Below, one piece after another: positions 1 to 7,309 of a stretch of 64,000 bases of DNA; within the stretch, counting starts at the first letter, position 1, and each line of letters starts with the position of its first letter. The notes beneath the pieces were generated by a model. That model was not told the DNA's origin, ran no database searches, and was given only the letters and a program-made list of their open reading frames with translations. The DNA is taken from contig NZ_CP089312.1 of NCBI RefSeq assembly GCF_021545335.1, forward strand, positions 5,642,001 through 5,706,000, written 5' to 3'. Origin of the DNA: Streptomyces sp. GQFP. GTDB lineage: Bacteria; Actinomycetota; Actinomycetes; Streptomycetales; Streptomycetaceae. Position numbers and translations under genes: made by a program.

Positions 1-2
1 GG

Positions 3-143
3 TTGCTGGATCCGACGCTCACGACCGTTGTGCTCAACACTGGTGATGGGCTCAAGACGTTGGACGCTGTGGCCGATACCGGGCTGACTGCGACGATTCG
101 GCCCAGTCTTGAGTCGTTCCGGGATGCAGGGCTCGCTTCTTAA
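3..143 (+). CDS. thrC: Threonine synthase, C-terminal end (partial)
   Basis: The window opens inside this gene; 46 codons and the TAA stop are visible. The tail contains Leu-Asn-Thr-Gly-Asp-Gly-Leu-Lys-Thr followed by Ile-Arg-Pro-Ser-Leu, which I recognise as the C-terminus of actinobacterial threonine synthase. This PLP enzyme converts O-phosphohomoserine to threonine in the cytoplasm. The neighbour order thrC, CysO-like carrier, cold-shock gene and groEL2 matches the conserved Streptomyces arrangement and supports the call. The N-terminal PLP domain lies outside the window, so integrity cannot be judged. Confidence 0.85.
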   Translation: MLDPTLTTVVLNTGDGLKTLDAVADTGLTATIRPSLESFRDAGLAS

Positions 144-166
144 GAGGTAGTTGTTCGTCTGCGTCG

Positions 167-202
167 CCGGTGGGGGCTGGTCGCGCAGTTCCCCGCGCCC
201 CT
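167..202. repeat. Dispersed Streptomyces-type intergenic repeat, copy 1
   Basis: A 36-nt stretch in the thrC–cysO gap is matched at 33 of 36 positions by the reverse complement of 56803-56838. Its core is CGCGCAGTTCCCCGCGCCCC. Elements of this type recur between genes in Streptomyces chromosomes. The right end runs into a hairpin at 195-212, so it may serve as terminator material for thrC. Confidence 0.6.
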
Positions 203-212
203 TCGGGGGCGC
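195..212 (+). terminator. Hairpin between thrC and cysO
   Basis: GCGCCCC at 195-201 pairs perfectly with GGGGCGC at 206-212 around a 4-nt loop, 24 nt before the cysO start. There is no T tract, as is common in Streptomyces. It could stop thrC transcripts or attenuate read-through into cysO. Confidence 0.5.
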
Positions 213-235
213 TCCACCTGACCGGAGGTTCCATC

Positions 236-511
236 GTGAGCGTCAAAGTCCGCATCCCCACCATCCTGCGTACCTACACCGGTGGGCAGGCCGAGGTGGC
301 CGCCGAGGGCGGGACCCTTGCCGAGGTCATCGCTGATCTGGAGAAGAACCACACGGGGATCGCTGCCCGGGTGCTCGATGATCAGGGCAAGCTGCGGCGG
401 TTCGTCAATGTGTACGTCAATGACGACGACGTCCGGTTCGAGCAGGGGCTGGAGACGGCGACGCCGGACGGTGCGGGTGTGTCGATCATTCCCGCTGTCG
501 CGGGCGGCTGA
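236..511 (+). CDS. cysO: CysO-like ubiquitin-fold sulfur carrier protein
   Basis: This 91-aa MoaD/ThiS-fold protein ends in Pro-Ala-Val-Ala-Gly-Gly. The free Gly-Gly tail is the part that becomes a thiocarboxylate and donates sulfide. The N-terminus (Val-Arg-Ile-Pro-Thr-Ile-Leu-Arg) and the Val-Asn-Val-Tyr-Val-Asn-Asp-Asp-Asp-Val segment closely match mycobacterial CysO, which feeds the O-phosphoserine route to cysteine with CysM and the protease Mec. I chose the GTG at 236 because GGAGG lies 6 nt upstream; earlier in-frame starts would run through the repeat and hairpin. CysM and Mec are not in this window. Confidence 0.87.
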   Translation: MSVKVRIPTILRTYTGGQAEVAAEGGTLAEVIADLEKNHTGIAARVLDDQGKLRRFVNVYVNDDDVRFEQGLETATPDGAGVSIIPAVAGG

Positions 512-571
512 TCAAGGGTTCGGTACCCACCAGTAGTAACCGTCGGTAACTTCGATTACCGAGAGTTCATC

Positions 572-610
572 GAATTGCCCCCTCCGTGAGAGAAGCGGAG
601 GGGGCAATTC
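572..610. terminator. Perfect 15-bp stem-loop after cysO
   Basis: GAATTGCCCCCTCCG (572-586) pairs without mismatch with 596-610 around a 9-nt loop. It stands 60 bp after the cysO stop and ends in a short T-rich stretch, so it is a convincing intrinsic terminator that could act on either strand. Confidence 0.85.
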
Positions 611-964
611 TGTATGGTTGAGCGGGGTACAGTTGGGGAAGCCGCACCACTTCGACTGCCGCACGAGTATGAATTCCTGCCGCGCACCCATTGAGAAGTA
701 GCCAAAGTGTGCAGGCCTTTTGCGTTTTTTGCTCCCTTTGTGGGGCCCGACTTGCCCTGAATTCGCGTGAATTCTCCGCATATTCCATGACCTGGTCTGC
801 CCGGATTTCTCGTCCGATTGACCTGTTGCAGAGGGCAGTTGGACAGATACATTCGGCCGCGGTCGACGCGTTCCGGCGCACACCCCCACCGGTTGGGGGG
901 TGAGGTCTGACCCGGATCCGCGAAGTGTGGATCTGTGCAAGGGCCAGTAATAGGGGAGTTAGGC
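611..964 (+). other. Long leader before the cold-shock gene
   Basis: No gene is convincing in these 354 bases. Short open frames on both strands lack streptomycete codon bias and ribosome sites. The stretch is AT-richer than its surroundings (around 705-800) and repeats the string GAATTC at 759 and 769. A long, structured 5' leader would fit a cold-shock gene, whose mRNA leaders often carry the temperature control. I see no definite promoter boxes. Confidence 0.4.
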
Positions 965-1171
965 ATGGCTCAGGGCACCGTCAAGTGGTTCAACGCGGAG
1001 AAGGGGTACGGCTTCATCGCGGTCGACGGTGGTGCGGATGTTTTCGTCCACTACAGCGCGATTCAGATGGACGGCTACCGCACCCTCGAGGAAGGTCAGC
1101 GGGTCGATTTCGAGATCTCGCAGGGCCAGAAGGGGCCGCAGGCGGACATGGTCCGTCTGGCGACCAGCTGA
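965..1171 (+). CDS. Cold-shock protein (CspA family)
   Basis: This 68-aa single-domain cold-shock protein binds single-stranded nucleic acid and acts as an RNA chaperone. It carries Lys-Trp-Phe-Asn near the start, the RNP1 motif Lys-Gly-Tyr-Gly-Phe-Ile and the RNP2 motif Val-Phe-Val-His-Tyr. The length is standard for the family. The ATG at 965 is preceded by AGGGGAG, and its Met-Ala-Gln-Gly-Thr-Val-Lys start is the usual one. It sits between cysO and groEL2, the place of scoF4 in S. coelicolor as I remember it. Confidence 0.95.
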   Translation: MAQGTVKWFNAEKGYGFIAVDGGADVFVHYSAIQMDGYRTLEEGQRVDFEISQGQKGPQADMVRLATS

Positions 1172-1224
1172 AGCACGCGCCGGCGCACCGCAGCGACGTT
1201 CTTCTTCCTTCATTGAAGGATTCG

Positions 1225-1266
1225 AAGGGCTCGTACCTCGTGGGACCTCACGGGGTGCGGGCCCTT
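1225..1266 (+). terminator. Stem-loop after the cold-shock gene
   Basis: AAGGGCTCGTACC (1225-1237) pairs with GGTGCGGGCCCTT (1254-1266) over 13 bp, including two wobble pairs. It lies 54 bp downstream of the stop and separates the gene from the groEL2 promoter. Confidence 0.7.
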
Positions 1267-1279
1267 CGGCGTGTCCGCA

Positions 1280-1315
1280 TGCCTGTCGGCGTGCCTGTCG
1301 GCGTGCCTGTCAGTG
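1280..1315. repeat. Three tandem 12-nt repeats
   Basis: TGCCTGTCGGCG occurs at 1280-1291 and 1292-1303, and a diverged third unit fills 1304-1315. The array lies between the cold-shock terminator and the groEL2 operators. No function is evident. Confidence 0.8.
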
Positions 1316-1367
1316 GCCTACCGGCCCGTAGGCGTCCCCCTGTTCACCTGCGGATCTTCGAGAGCCG

Positions 1368-1430
1368 CTTGCACTCGACAGGGGCGAGTGCTAATCATTG
1401 GCGTTAGCACTCTGAAGGTGAGAGTGATAA
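1368..1430 (+). promoter_or_regulatory. Two tandem CIRCE (HrcA) operators of groEL2
   Basis: The CIRCE consensus is TTAGCACTC, nine bases, GAGTGCTAA. The first copy reads CTTGCACTC (1368-1376) and GAGTGCTAA (1386-1394). The second reads TTAGCACTC (1404-1412) and GAGTGATAA (1422-1430). Each copy keeps one perfect and one imperfect half-site, and the copies are 36 bp apart. HrcA binding here would repress groEL2 until heat shock. Confidence 0.93.
1369..1397 (+). promoter_or_regulatory. groEL2 promoter overlapping the first CIRCE
   Basis: TTGCAC (1369-1374) and TAATCA (1392-1397) are separated by 17 bp and embedded in the first CIRCE element, so a bound repressor would cover both boxes. This is the usual arrangement for streptomycete groE promoters. 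The start site is inferred, not seen. Confidence 0.6.
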
Positions 1431-1557
1431 CGAAGGACCGGGTCGGTGAGGCCCGCAGGCCAGGTGGTGCAAGGAACCATCGGGGCAGGCTGGCCGTCCG
1501 TCGCGGGCGCCAACGCGGTCCGGAGCAATCCACCCCAGTCCGGGAGGACCACTTCAC

Positions 1558-3180
1558 ATGGCCAAGATCATCGCGTTCGACGAGGAGGCACGGCGCGGTC
1601 TCGAGCGCGGGATGAACCAGCTCGCCGACGCCGTCAAGGTCACCCTTGGCCCCAAGGGCCGCAACGTCGTCCTCGAGAAGAAGTGGGGCGCCCCCACGAT
1701 CACCAACGATGGTGTTTCCATCGCCAAGGAGATCGAGCTTGAGGACCCGTACGAGAAGATCGGCGCCGAGCTGGTCAAGGAAGTCGCGAAGAAGACGGAC
1801 GACGTAGCCGGCGACGGCACGACGACCGCGACCGTCCTGGCCCAGGCGCTGGTCAAGGAAGGTCTGCGCAACGTGGCCGCGGGTGCGAACCCGATGGCCC
1901 TGAAGCGCGGCATCGAGAAGGCCGTCGAGGCCGTCTCCGGTGCGCTGCTCGACCAGGCCAAGGAGGTCGAGACCAAGGAGCAGATCGCTTCGACCGCCTC
2001 CATCTCCGCCGCCGACACGCAGATCGGCGAGCTCATCGCCGAGGCGATGGACAAGGTCGGCAAGGAAGGCGTCATCACCGTCGAGGAGTCCCAGACCTTC
2101 GGTCTGGAGCTGGAACTCACCGAGGGTATGCGCTTCGACAAGGGCTACATCTCGGCGTACTTCGCGACCGACATGGAGCGCATGGAGGCGTCGCTCGAGG
2201 ACCCCTACATCCTCATCGCCAACTCCAAGATCTCCTCGGTCAAGGACCTGCTCCCGCTCCTGGAGAAGGTCATGCAGTCGGGCAAGCCGCTGCTGATCAT
2301 CGCCGAGGACGTGGAGGGCGAGGCCCTCTCGACCCTGGTCGTCAACAAGATTCGCGGGACCTTCAAGTCCGTCGCGGTCAAGGCCCCGGGCTTCGGCGAC
2401 CGCCGCAAGGCGATGCTGAACGACATCGCGATCCTCACGGGTGGCGAGGTCATCTCCGAGGAGGTCGGTCTCAAGCTCGAGAACACCTCCCTGGACCTCC
2501 TGGGCCGGGCGCGCAAGGTCGTCATCACCAAGGACGAGACGACGATCGTCGACGGCGGCGGCTCCGCCGACCAGGTCGCCGGCCGGGTCAACCAGATCCG
2601 CGCCGAGATCGAGAACAGCGACTCGGACTACGACCGCGAGAAGCTCCAGGAGCGCCTGGCGAAGCTCGCGGGCGGCGTGGCCGTCATCAAGGCCGGTGCC
2701 GCGACCGAGGTCGAGCTCAAGGAGCGCAAGCACCGCATCGAGGACGCCGTTCGCAACGCGAAGGCGGCCGTCGAGGAGGGCATCGTCGCCGGTGGTGGCG
2801 TGGCCCTGCTGCAGGCTTCCTCGGTCTTCGAGAAGCTGGAGCTGACGGGTGACGAGGCGACCGGCGCGAACGCCGTGCGGCTCGCCCTGGAGGCCCCGCT
2901 CAAGCAGATCGCCGTCAACGGTGGCCTCGAGGGCGGCGTCATCGTCGAGAAGGTGCGCAACCTTCCCGTCGGCCACGGCCTCAACGCCGCGACCGGTGAG
3001 TACGTCGACATGATCGCCGAGGGCATCATCGACCCGGCGAAGGTGACGCGCTCCGCGCTGCAGAACGCGGCGTCCATCGCCGCGCTCTTCCTCACCACCG
3101 AGGCCGTCATCGCCGACAAGCCGGAGAAGGCCGCGGCCCCGGCGGGCGGCGGCATGCCGGGCGGTGACATGGACTTCTGA
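1558..3180 (+). CDS. groEL2: Chaperonin GroEL2 (60-kDa)
   Basis: This 540-aa chaperonin forms double heptameric rings and folds cytosolic proteins with ATP. The nucleotide-binding stretch Gly-Asp-Gly-Thr-Thr-Thr-Ala lies at residues 85-91. The C-terminus is the typical Gly-Gly-Met-Pro-Gly-Gly-Asp-Met-Asp-Phe tail. The ATG at 1558 has GGGAGGA upstream. There is no groES next to it, which marks it as the stand-alone second groEL of actinobacteria. Control by HrcA is indicated by the two CIRCE sites, and a stem-loop closes the transcript. Confidence 0.97.
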   Translation: MAKIIAFDEEARRGLERGMNQLADAVKVTLGPKGRNVVLEKKWGAPTITNDGVSIAKEIELEDPYEKIGAELVKEVAKKTDDVAGDGTTTATVLAQALVKEGLRNVAAGANPMALKRGIEKAVEAVSGALLDQAKEVETKEQIASTASISAADTQIGELIAEAMDKVGKEGVITVEESQTFGLELELTEGMRFDKGYISAYFATDMERMEASLEDPYILIANSKISSVKDLLPLLEKVMQSGKPLLIIAEDVEGEALSTLVVNKIRGTFKSVAVKAPGFGDRRKAMLNDIAILTGGEVISEEVGLKLENTSLDLLGRARKVVITKDETTIVDGGGSADQVAGRVNQIRAEIENSDSDYDREKLQERLAKLAGGVAVIKAGAATEVELKERKHRIEDAVRNAKAAVEEGIVAGGGVALLQASSVFEKLELTGDEATGANAVRLALEAPLKQIAVNGGLEGGVIVEKVRNLPVGHGLNAATGEYVDMIAEGIIDPAKVTRSALQNAASIAALFLTTEAVIADKPEKAAAPAGGGMPGGDMDF

Positions 3181-3217
3181 TCCTTCAGGGGATCGGCAGT
3201 TCATCGCGTACGAGTTC

Positions 3218-3254
3218 GAGGGCGGTACCTCTCTTCAAGGGGGGTGCCGCCCTC
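3218..3254 (+). terminator. groEL2 terminator
   Basis: GAGGGCGGTACC (3218-3229) pairs with GGTGCCGCCCTC (3243-3254) over 12 bp with one wobble, 38 bp past the stop codon. Confidence 0.8.
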
Positions 3255-3278
3255 GGGCGTTTGCGGGACCATTGACGG

Positions 3279-4124
3279 GTGCTGTTCGGGGGAACTGGCG
3301 GAAGACGCGGCAGTCGGTACGGAGGGGGACCCGGGGGTCCTGGCCAACCGGGGCCGCCTCCTGAGCCCGCGCCCGAGACGTCGCTGCCGGAGCGGGCGCC
3401 GCTCAAGGGGCGGGGGGTTCATACGGCGTTCGTGGGTGGGGGAGTGGGGCTGGCGGGGCTGGTCTTCTTCTTCCTTACTGTGCAGGGCCCAGGCGGGGGC
3501 ATGACTGCGGGCTCCCCGCCGGACCCGGGGGGCGGCCCGGCCGTGACCGCTTCGCCGGTGCGGCCGACGATGGGCGGCGGGGACGGGGGAAGCGGGGACG
3601 GGGGAAGCGGGCCGACGGCTGAGCCGACCGTGGCGGGGACCGAGCGCCCTGGGGCGAGCGAAACCGCGTCGGACGGTGGCACCACGGACACGACCGGACA
3701 GCCCAGCAACGGGCCGCCTCCGCCTCCCTCTTCGGACCCGGTACCCGTGACCTGGGTGCCCTTCTTCTCGGGTGACGTGACGCTGGACGAGTCCCCGCTC
3801 GACTTCGACCGGGCCCCGCCCCGGCCGGGCAGCGCCGACGACGCGGCGGCGGGCGTGGCCGAAGGCCAGGTGTACGTAGTGGTCGGGCGAGCCCAGGTAT
3901 TGGCGAAAGCGGTGCCCGGCTCGACGGTCTCCTCGCCGGAGGATTGTGTCGACCTGCTCCGGGCGACCAGGCCGACCCCGGACCGCGTACCGGTGGCCGC
4001 AGACGACAGCCTCTGCCTCCTTACCGACGAGAAGCGCATCGTGCTCCTCTACGTCACGGCCACGTCGGCCCCGGCGGGCACCGCGGCGACAGCCGTGGAG
4101 GTGTGGGAGCAGTCGGCGGACTGA
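3279..4124 (+). CDS. Single-pass membrane protein with Pro/Gly/Thr-rich region
   Basis: This 281-aa protein has no recognised domain. The first 45 residues are Gly/Pro/Arg-rich. A hydrophobic segment follows at about residues 52-67 (Gly-Leu-Ala-Gly-Leu-Val-Phe-Phe-Phe-Leu), then a low-complexity Gly/Ser/Thr/Pro linker and a more ordered C-terminal ~110 residues with two Cys that may form a disulfide outside the membrane. Strong third-position GC in this frame supports coding. The GTG at 3279 is chosen because it immediately follows the terminator; no good ribosome site is visible, so the start is uncertain. The overlapping reverse-strand frame looks like a shadow. Confidence 0.68.
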   Translation: MLFGGTGGRRGSRYGGGPGGPGQPGPPPEPAPETSLPERAPLKGRGVHTAFVGGGVGLAGLVFFFLTVQGPGGGMTAGSPPDPGGGPAVTASPVRPTMGGGDGGSGDGGSGPTAEPTVAGTERPGASETASDGGTTDTTGQPSNGPPPPPSSDPVPVTWVPFFSGDVTLDESPLDFDRAPPRPGSADDAAAGVAEGQVYVVVGRAQVLAKAVPGSTVSSPEDCVDLLRATRPTPDRVPVAADDSLCLLTDEKRIVLLYVTATSAPAGTAATAVEVWEQSAD

Positions 4125-4182
4125 CCAGGGCCGCACCCGCGCAGTGGCCCGGATCACAGCGAGTCGTGCCCGGATGCCGGAA

Positions 4183-4196
4183 TGAGCGGACGCTCA
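4183..4196. promoter_or_regulatory. Perfect inverted repeat, possible TetR-type operator
   Basis: TGAGCG-GA-CGCTCA is a perfect palindrome 95 bp before the flavin oxidoreductase start. TetR-family operators of streptomycetes often have this short GC-rich form. No adjacent regulator gene exists, so the binding protein is unknown. Confidence 0.4.
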
Positions 4197-4290
4197 GCCG
4201 TAGTTGATGCACATGCATGCACATAGGCCCAGCCCTGTGCGTCAACCGCACCTCCGCTTGTCTCCTGCCCCCTCCCCAAGGAGCCCCCAC

Positions 4291-5424
4291 GTGACAGCCC
4301 CCACCTCCACCCAGACCTCCCGCGCGGCCCAGATCCTCTCCCGGCCCCTCACCGTGAACGGGCTCACCGTGCCGAACCGGATCGTGATGGCGCCGATGAC
4401 GCGCCAGTTCTCGCCCGGTGGAGTCCCCGGGGAGAACGTGGCCTCGTACTACTCGCGTCGGGCCGCGGCGGGCGTCGGCCTGATCGTCACCGAGGGCACG
4501 TACGTCGGGCACGACTCCGCCGGGCAGAGCGACAGCATCCCCCGTTTCCACGGCGAGGAGCAGCTCGCGGGGTGGGCGAAGGTCGCCGAGGCCGTGCACG
4601 CGGCGGGCGGGAATATCGTGCCGCAGCTGTGGCACATCGGCATGGTCAGGGAGGCCGGGCAGCCCCCGTACGCCGACGCCCCGCCCGTCGGCCCGTCCGG
4701 GCTGCGGCTGGACGGCACCGCCGGTACCGGCGGCAGGGCGATGACGCAGGACGACCTGGACGACGTCATCGACGCGTTCGTCGAGGCCGCGGTGGCCGCC
4801 GAGCGCATCGGCTTCGACGGGGTCGAACTGCATGGCGCCCACGGCTACCTGATCGACCAGTTCCTGTGGGCCGGCACCAACCGCCGCACGGACGCGTACG
4901 GGGGTGACGTGGTCGCCCGTACGAAGTTCGCGGCGGAGATCGTGGCCGCCGTGAGGGAGGCGGTGTCCGCGTCGTTCCCCATCATCTTCCGGTACTCCCA
5001 GTGGAAGGGCCCCATCTACGACGCCCGCATCGCCGGGACCCCCGAGGAGCTGGAGTCGATCCTGACCCCGCTCGCCGCGGCCGGCGTCGACGCCTTCCAC
5101 GCCTCCACGCGCCGTTACTGGCTCCCGGAGTTCGACGGCTCCGACCTCAACCTGGCCGGCTGGACGAAGAAGCTCACCGGCAGGCCGACCGTCACCGTCG
5201 GCTCGGTCGGCCTCGACGGCGACTTCATGCGGGGCTTCGCGGGCGAGGGCGCGCCGCTCAAGAGCATCGACGACCTCCTGGACCGCCTGGAGAACGAGGA
5301 GTTCGACCTGGTCGCGGTCGGACGCGCGCTGCTTCAGGACCCGGAGTGGGCGGCGAAGGTGCTGGAGGGCAGGACCGGTGAGCTGAAGGCGTACGACGCG
5401 GCGGCGCTGGGGTCGCTGAGCTAG
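4291..5424 (+). CDS. NADH:flavin oxidoreductase, old yellow enzyme family
   Basis: This 377-aa FMN-dependent TIM-barrel ene-reductase would use NAD(P)H to reduce activated C=C bonds. The FMN-binding start Asn-Arg-Ile-Val-Met-Ala-Pro-Met-Thr-Arg is at residues 29-38. The substrate-anion motif His-Gly-Ala-His-Gly-Tyr-Leu begins near residue 181. The length matches classical old yellow enzymes, without the Fe-S extension of the dienoyl-CoA reductase type. I chose the GTG at 4291 because AAGGAG lies 7 nt upstream; an ATG at 4207 has no ribosome site. The physiological substrate cannot be read from sequence. Confidence 0.9.
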   Translation: MTAPTSTQTSRAAQILSRPLTVNGLTVPNRIVMAPMTRQFSPGGVPGENVASYYSRRAAAGVGLIVTEGTYVGHDSAGQSDSIPRFHGEEQLAGWAKVAEAVHAAGGNIVPQLWHIGMVREAGQPPYADAPPVGPSGLRLDGTAGTGGRAMTQDDLDDVIDAFVEAAVAAERIGFDGVELHGAHGYLIDQFLWAGTNRRTDAYGGDVVARTKFAAEIVAAVREAVSASFPIIFRYSQWKGPIYDARIAGTPEELESILTPLAAAGVDAFHASTRRYWLPEFDGSDLNLAGWTKKLTGRPTVTVGSVGLDGDFMRGFAGEGAPLKSIDDLLDRLENEEFDLVAVGRALLQDPEWAAKVLEGRTGELKAYDAAALGSLS

Positions 5425-5492
5425 ATCCGGTCCGACAAGGGCTGGGTCCGGTCCGACCAGAGGGTGAACCAGTCGTCCGTAAGATTTCCGCC

Positions 5493-5510
5493 AAAATTGC
5501 TGACAATTTT
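5493..5510. promoter_or_regulatory. AT-rich inverted repeat upstream of the tannase-like gene
   Basis: AAAATTG (5493-5499) and CAATTTT (5504-5510) form a perfect 7-bp inverted repeat with a CTGA spacer, 134 bp before the start codon. Flanking GC-rich bases extend the symmetry imperfectly. In such GC-rich DNA an A/T palindrome is conspicuous and could be an operator. Confidence 0.4.
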
Positions 5511-5643
5511 GCGGGCGATTGGTTCGCTTTGCTGGCCGCTTGTCGGCCACCCGCCTCCGCTGTCACTGGAGACACAGACGGTCTTAAGGAACTGTTGTTG
5601 AACTGTGCGGCGTCCGAACGAGCCGCGAAGACAGGAGACAGCG

Positions 5644-6810
5644 ATGAAGCGCAGGTCAGTGGTGATGGGACTCACGGCTGCGGCTGTTGCGATGCCCGCC
5701 GTACCCGCGATGGGGCTCGTGGCGGACGCGACCGCATCCCTCGTCTTCGACCCGGCCGCCCACACCGAGCAGACGGTGACCGTCACCGACACCACCAGTA
5801 CCGCCCACGAGGTGGTCTACCGCTTCAACAAGGGCCGGGTGCCCGGGAACGTGAACCGGATCTTCTCGTCGGGTGTCAGCGCGGGCGGGGCGTTGTCGTC
5901 ACTGCTGGGCGCGTCCGGGGACAGCCCGCTGTACGAGCCGTACCTGGAGGCGATCGGGGCGGCCGACGCGAGCGACGCGATCTTCGGGACCGGCGCGTGG
6001 TGTCCGATCACGGACCTCGAACACGCGGACATGGCGTACGAGTGGTGCTGGGGGGCGAACCCGCTGGCCAGCAGCGGCGCACAGGTGGACCAGACGCTGT
6101 CGGCCGAGCTGAGGACGGCGTACGGCGAGCATGTGGCGTCGCTCGGCCTGCGGGCGGAGGGGTACGGCAGACTCACCGCCCGCAATCTCGACGAGTACCT
6201 GCTGAAGACGTTCATGGAACCGTCGGCGACGAAGTACCTGACGGCCCTGTCGGCCGAGGCCCGCGCGGCCTACCTGGCCGCGAACCCGTTCATCACCTGG
6301 TCCGGGGGCAAGGCCCGCTTCACCTGGGCGGACTTCCGCGCCCACGTGGGCGCGCGGAAGAAGAACGTGCCCTCCTTCGACACCTTCGACATGGCCAGCC
6401 CCGAGAACAACCTCTTCGGTACGGGAACCACCCGGGCCCGCCACTTCACCCTCTGGAGCCTCCGCCACGAGAACGGCGACAGCGCCCGCCTCGACGCGGA
6501 CATCCCGGAGAAGCTCGCCCTGATGAACCCGATGCACCACCTCGCCGACAAGGCCAACGCCAAGCGCTCCAAGCACTGGTGGATCCGCCTCGGCACGAAC
6601 GACACGGACACGTCCCACACGGTCGCGGGCAACCTGCACGCACGGCTGGAGCAGCTGGAGCAGCTGGGGGACGACGTCGACACGTCGTACTACTGGGACG
6701 CGGGGCATGGGGCGGATCAGGATCCGGGGGACTTTGTGACGTGGATCGGGGAGGTGTCGGGTTACTCGAAGGGGCGGGGTGCCGACTCGCCCGCGTCGCC
6801 CAGGCCGTAG
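5644..6810 (+). CDS. Secreted tannase-like (subtype B) alpha/beta-hydrolase, internally shortened
   Basis: This 388-aa protein has a cleavable signal (Met-Lys-Arg-Arg-Ser, then a hydrophobic core to about residue 30). The nucleophile motif Gly-Val-Ser-Ala-Gly has its Ser at residue 79, followed by the segment Cys-Pro-Ile-Thr-Asp-Leu-Glu-His-Ala-Asp-Met-Ala-Tyr-Glu-Trp typical of bacterial tannases. The C-terminal Asp-Ala-Gly-His-Gly-Ala-Asp-Gln carries the likely catalytic His. In full-length relatives, as I recall them, about 100 residues separate the signal region from the nucleophile elbow; here Tyr-Arg runs straight into Phe-Asn-Lys-Gly-Arg-Val. An in-frame deletion has probably removed early strands and the oxyanion hole, so activity is doubtful. 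AGGAG precedes the ATG. Confidence 0.75.
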   Translation: MKRRSVVMGLTAAAVAMPAVPAMGLVADATASLVFDPAAHTEQTVTVTDTTSTAHEVVYRFNKGRVPGNVNRIFSSGVSAGGALSSLLGASGDSPLYEPYLEAIGAADASDAIFGTGAWCPITDLEHADMAYEWCWGANPLASSGAQVDQTLSAELRTAYGEHVASLGLRAEGYGRLTARNLDEYLLKTFMEPSATKYLTALSAEARAAYLAANPFITWSGGKARFTWADFRAHVGARKKNVPSFDTFDMASPENNLFGTGTTRARHFTLWSLRHENGDSARLDADIPEKLALMNPMHHLADKANAKRSKHWWIRLGTNDTDTSHTVAGNLHARLEQLEQLGDDVDTSYYWDAGHGADQDPGDFVTWIGEVSGYSKGRGADSPASPRP

Positions 6811-6819
6811 CGGTCGCGG

Positions 6820-7085
6820 CTAGCGAGAGGCCCGTACGCAGAACTCATGGCCGTCCGGATCGGCCATCACCACCCAGTCGACCTCGCCCTGGCCGATGTC
6901 GATCCGCGTCGCCCCGAGGGAGACGAGACGGGCGACCTCCGCCTGCCGATCACCCTCGGCAGGAGCACGACGCCGTCGTACGGGTCGTCGGCGACCAGCT
7001 CCCAGTCCAGGAAACCGGCCCAGAAGCGGGCGAGACCCAGTGGGTCGTTCGCGTCGAAACAGAGCGCGTGAAGGTGGGACGTCAT
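6820..7085 (-). pseudogene. Broken VOC-family (glyoxalase-like) protein
   Basis: The reverse strand encodes a good N-terminus from 7085 (Met-Thr-Ser-His-Leu-His-Ala-Leu-Cys-Phe-Asp-Ala-Asn-Asp). It then shifts frame near 6960 and finishes with a good C-terminus (Gly-Ala-Thr-Arg-Ile-Asp-Ile-Gly, then Ala-Asp-Pro-Asp-Gly-His-Glu-Phe-Cys-Val). Both ends are standard for glyoxalase/bleomycin-resistance proteins, but the middle ~40 residues are missing and the halves are out of frame. It lies tail to tail with the shortened tannase-like gene. Confidence 0.8.
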
Positions 7086-7227
7086 GGCGTCGGCATCTCC
7101 GATCCGCTGACTCACAGCCGCAGGCAGAGGCGGGGTCTCCCTGCCCATGAGGCAATCAACGCCAGGGCGCCCGCGAACTCCCACGCAACGCGATTTGTTC
7201 GCGGCGTCCCGTCGGCGGAAATTGGCT

Positions 7228-7256
7228 GTCAACCTTTGGCGGCCCGCAGTGCTCTG
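7228..7256 (+). promoter_or_regulatory. Possible ECF-type autoregulatory promoter
   Basis: GTCAACC (7228-7234) resembles the CAACC -35 core recognised by ECF sigma factors, and GCTCTG at about 7251-7256 sits at -10 distance. It lies 54 bp before the sigma-factor gene, where autoregulation would be expected. The -10 match is weak. Confidence 0.3.
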
Positions 7257-7309
7257 AAGGGGGGTGACAGCGGACAGGGCCCCTTGCCGGGGCCCGGAAG
7301 GGAGAACAG

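Noticed and set aside
1225..1266. Riboswitch before groEL2
   Set aside because: The structure is a simple stem-loop just after the cold-shock stop, so a terminator explains it.
1318..3204. Very long open frame on the strand opposite groEL2
   Set aside because: It is a mirror of a strongly biased high-GC gene. Its protein is a low-complexity Gly/Leu/Arg/Asp string with no ribosome site.
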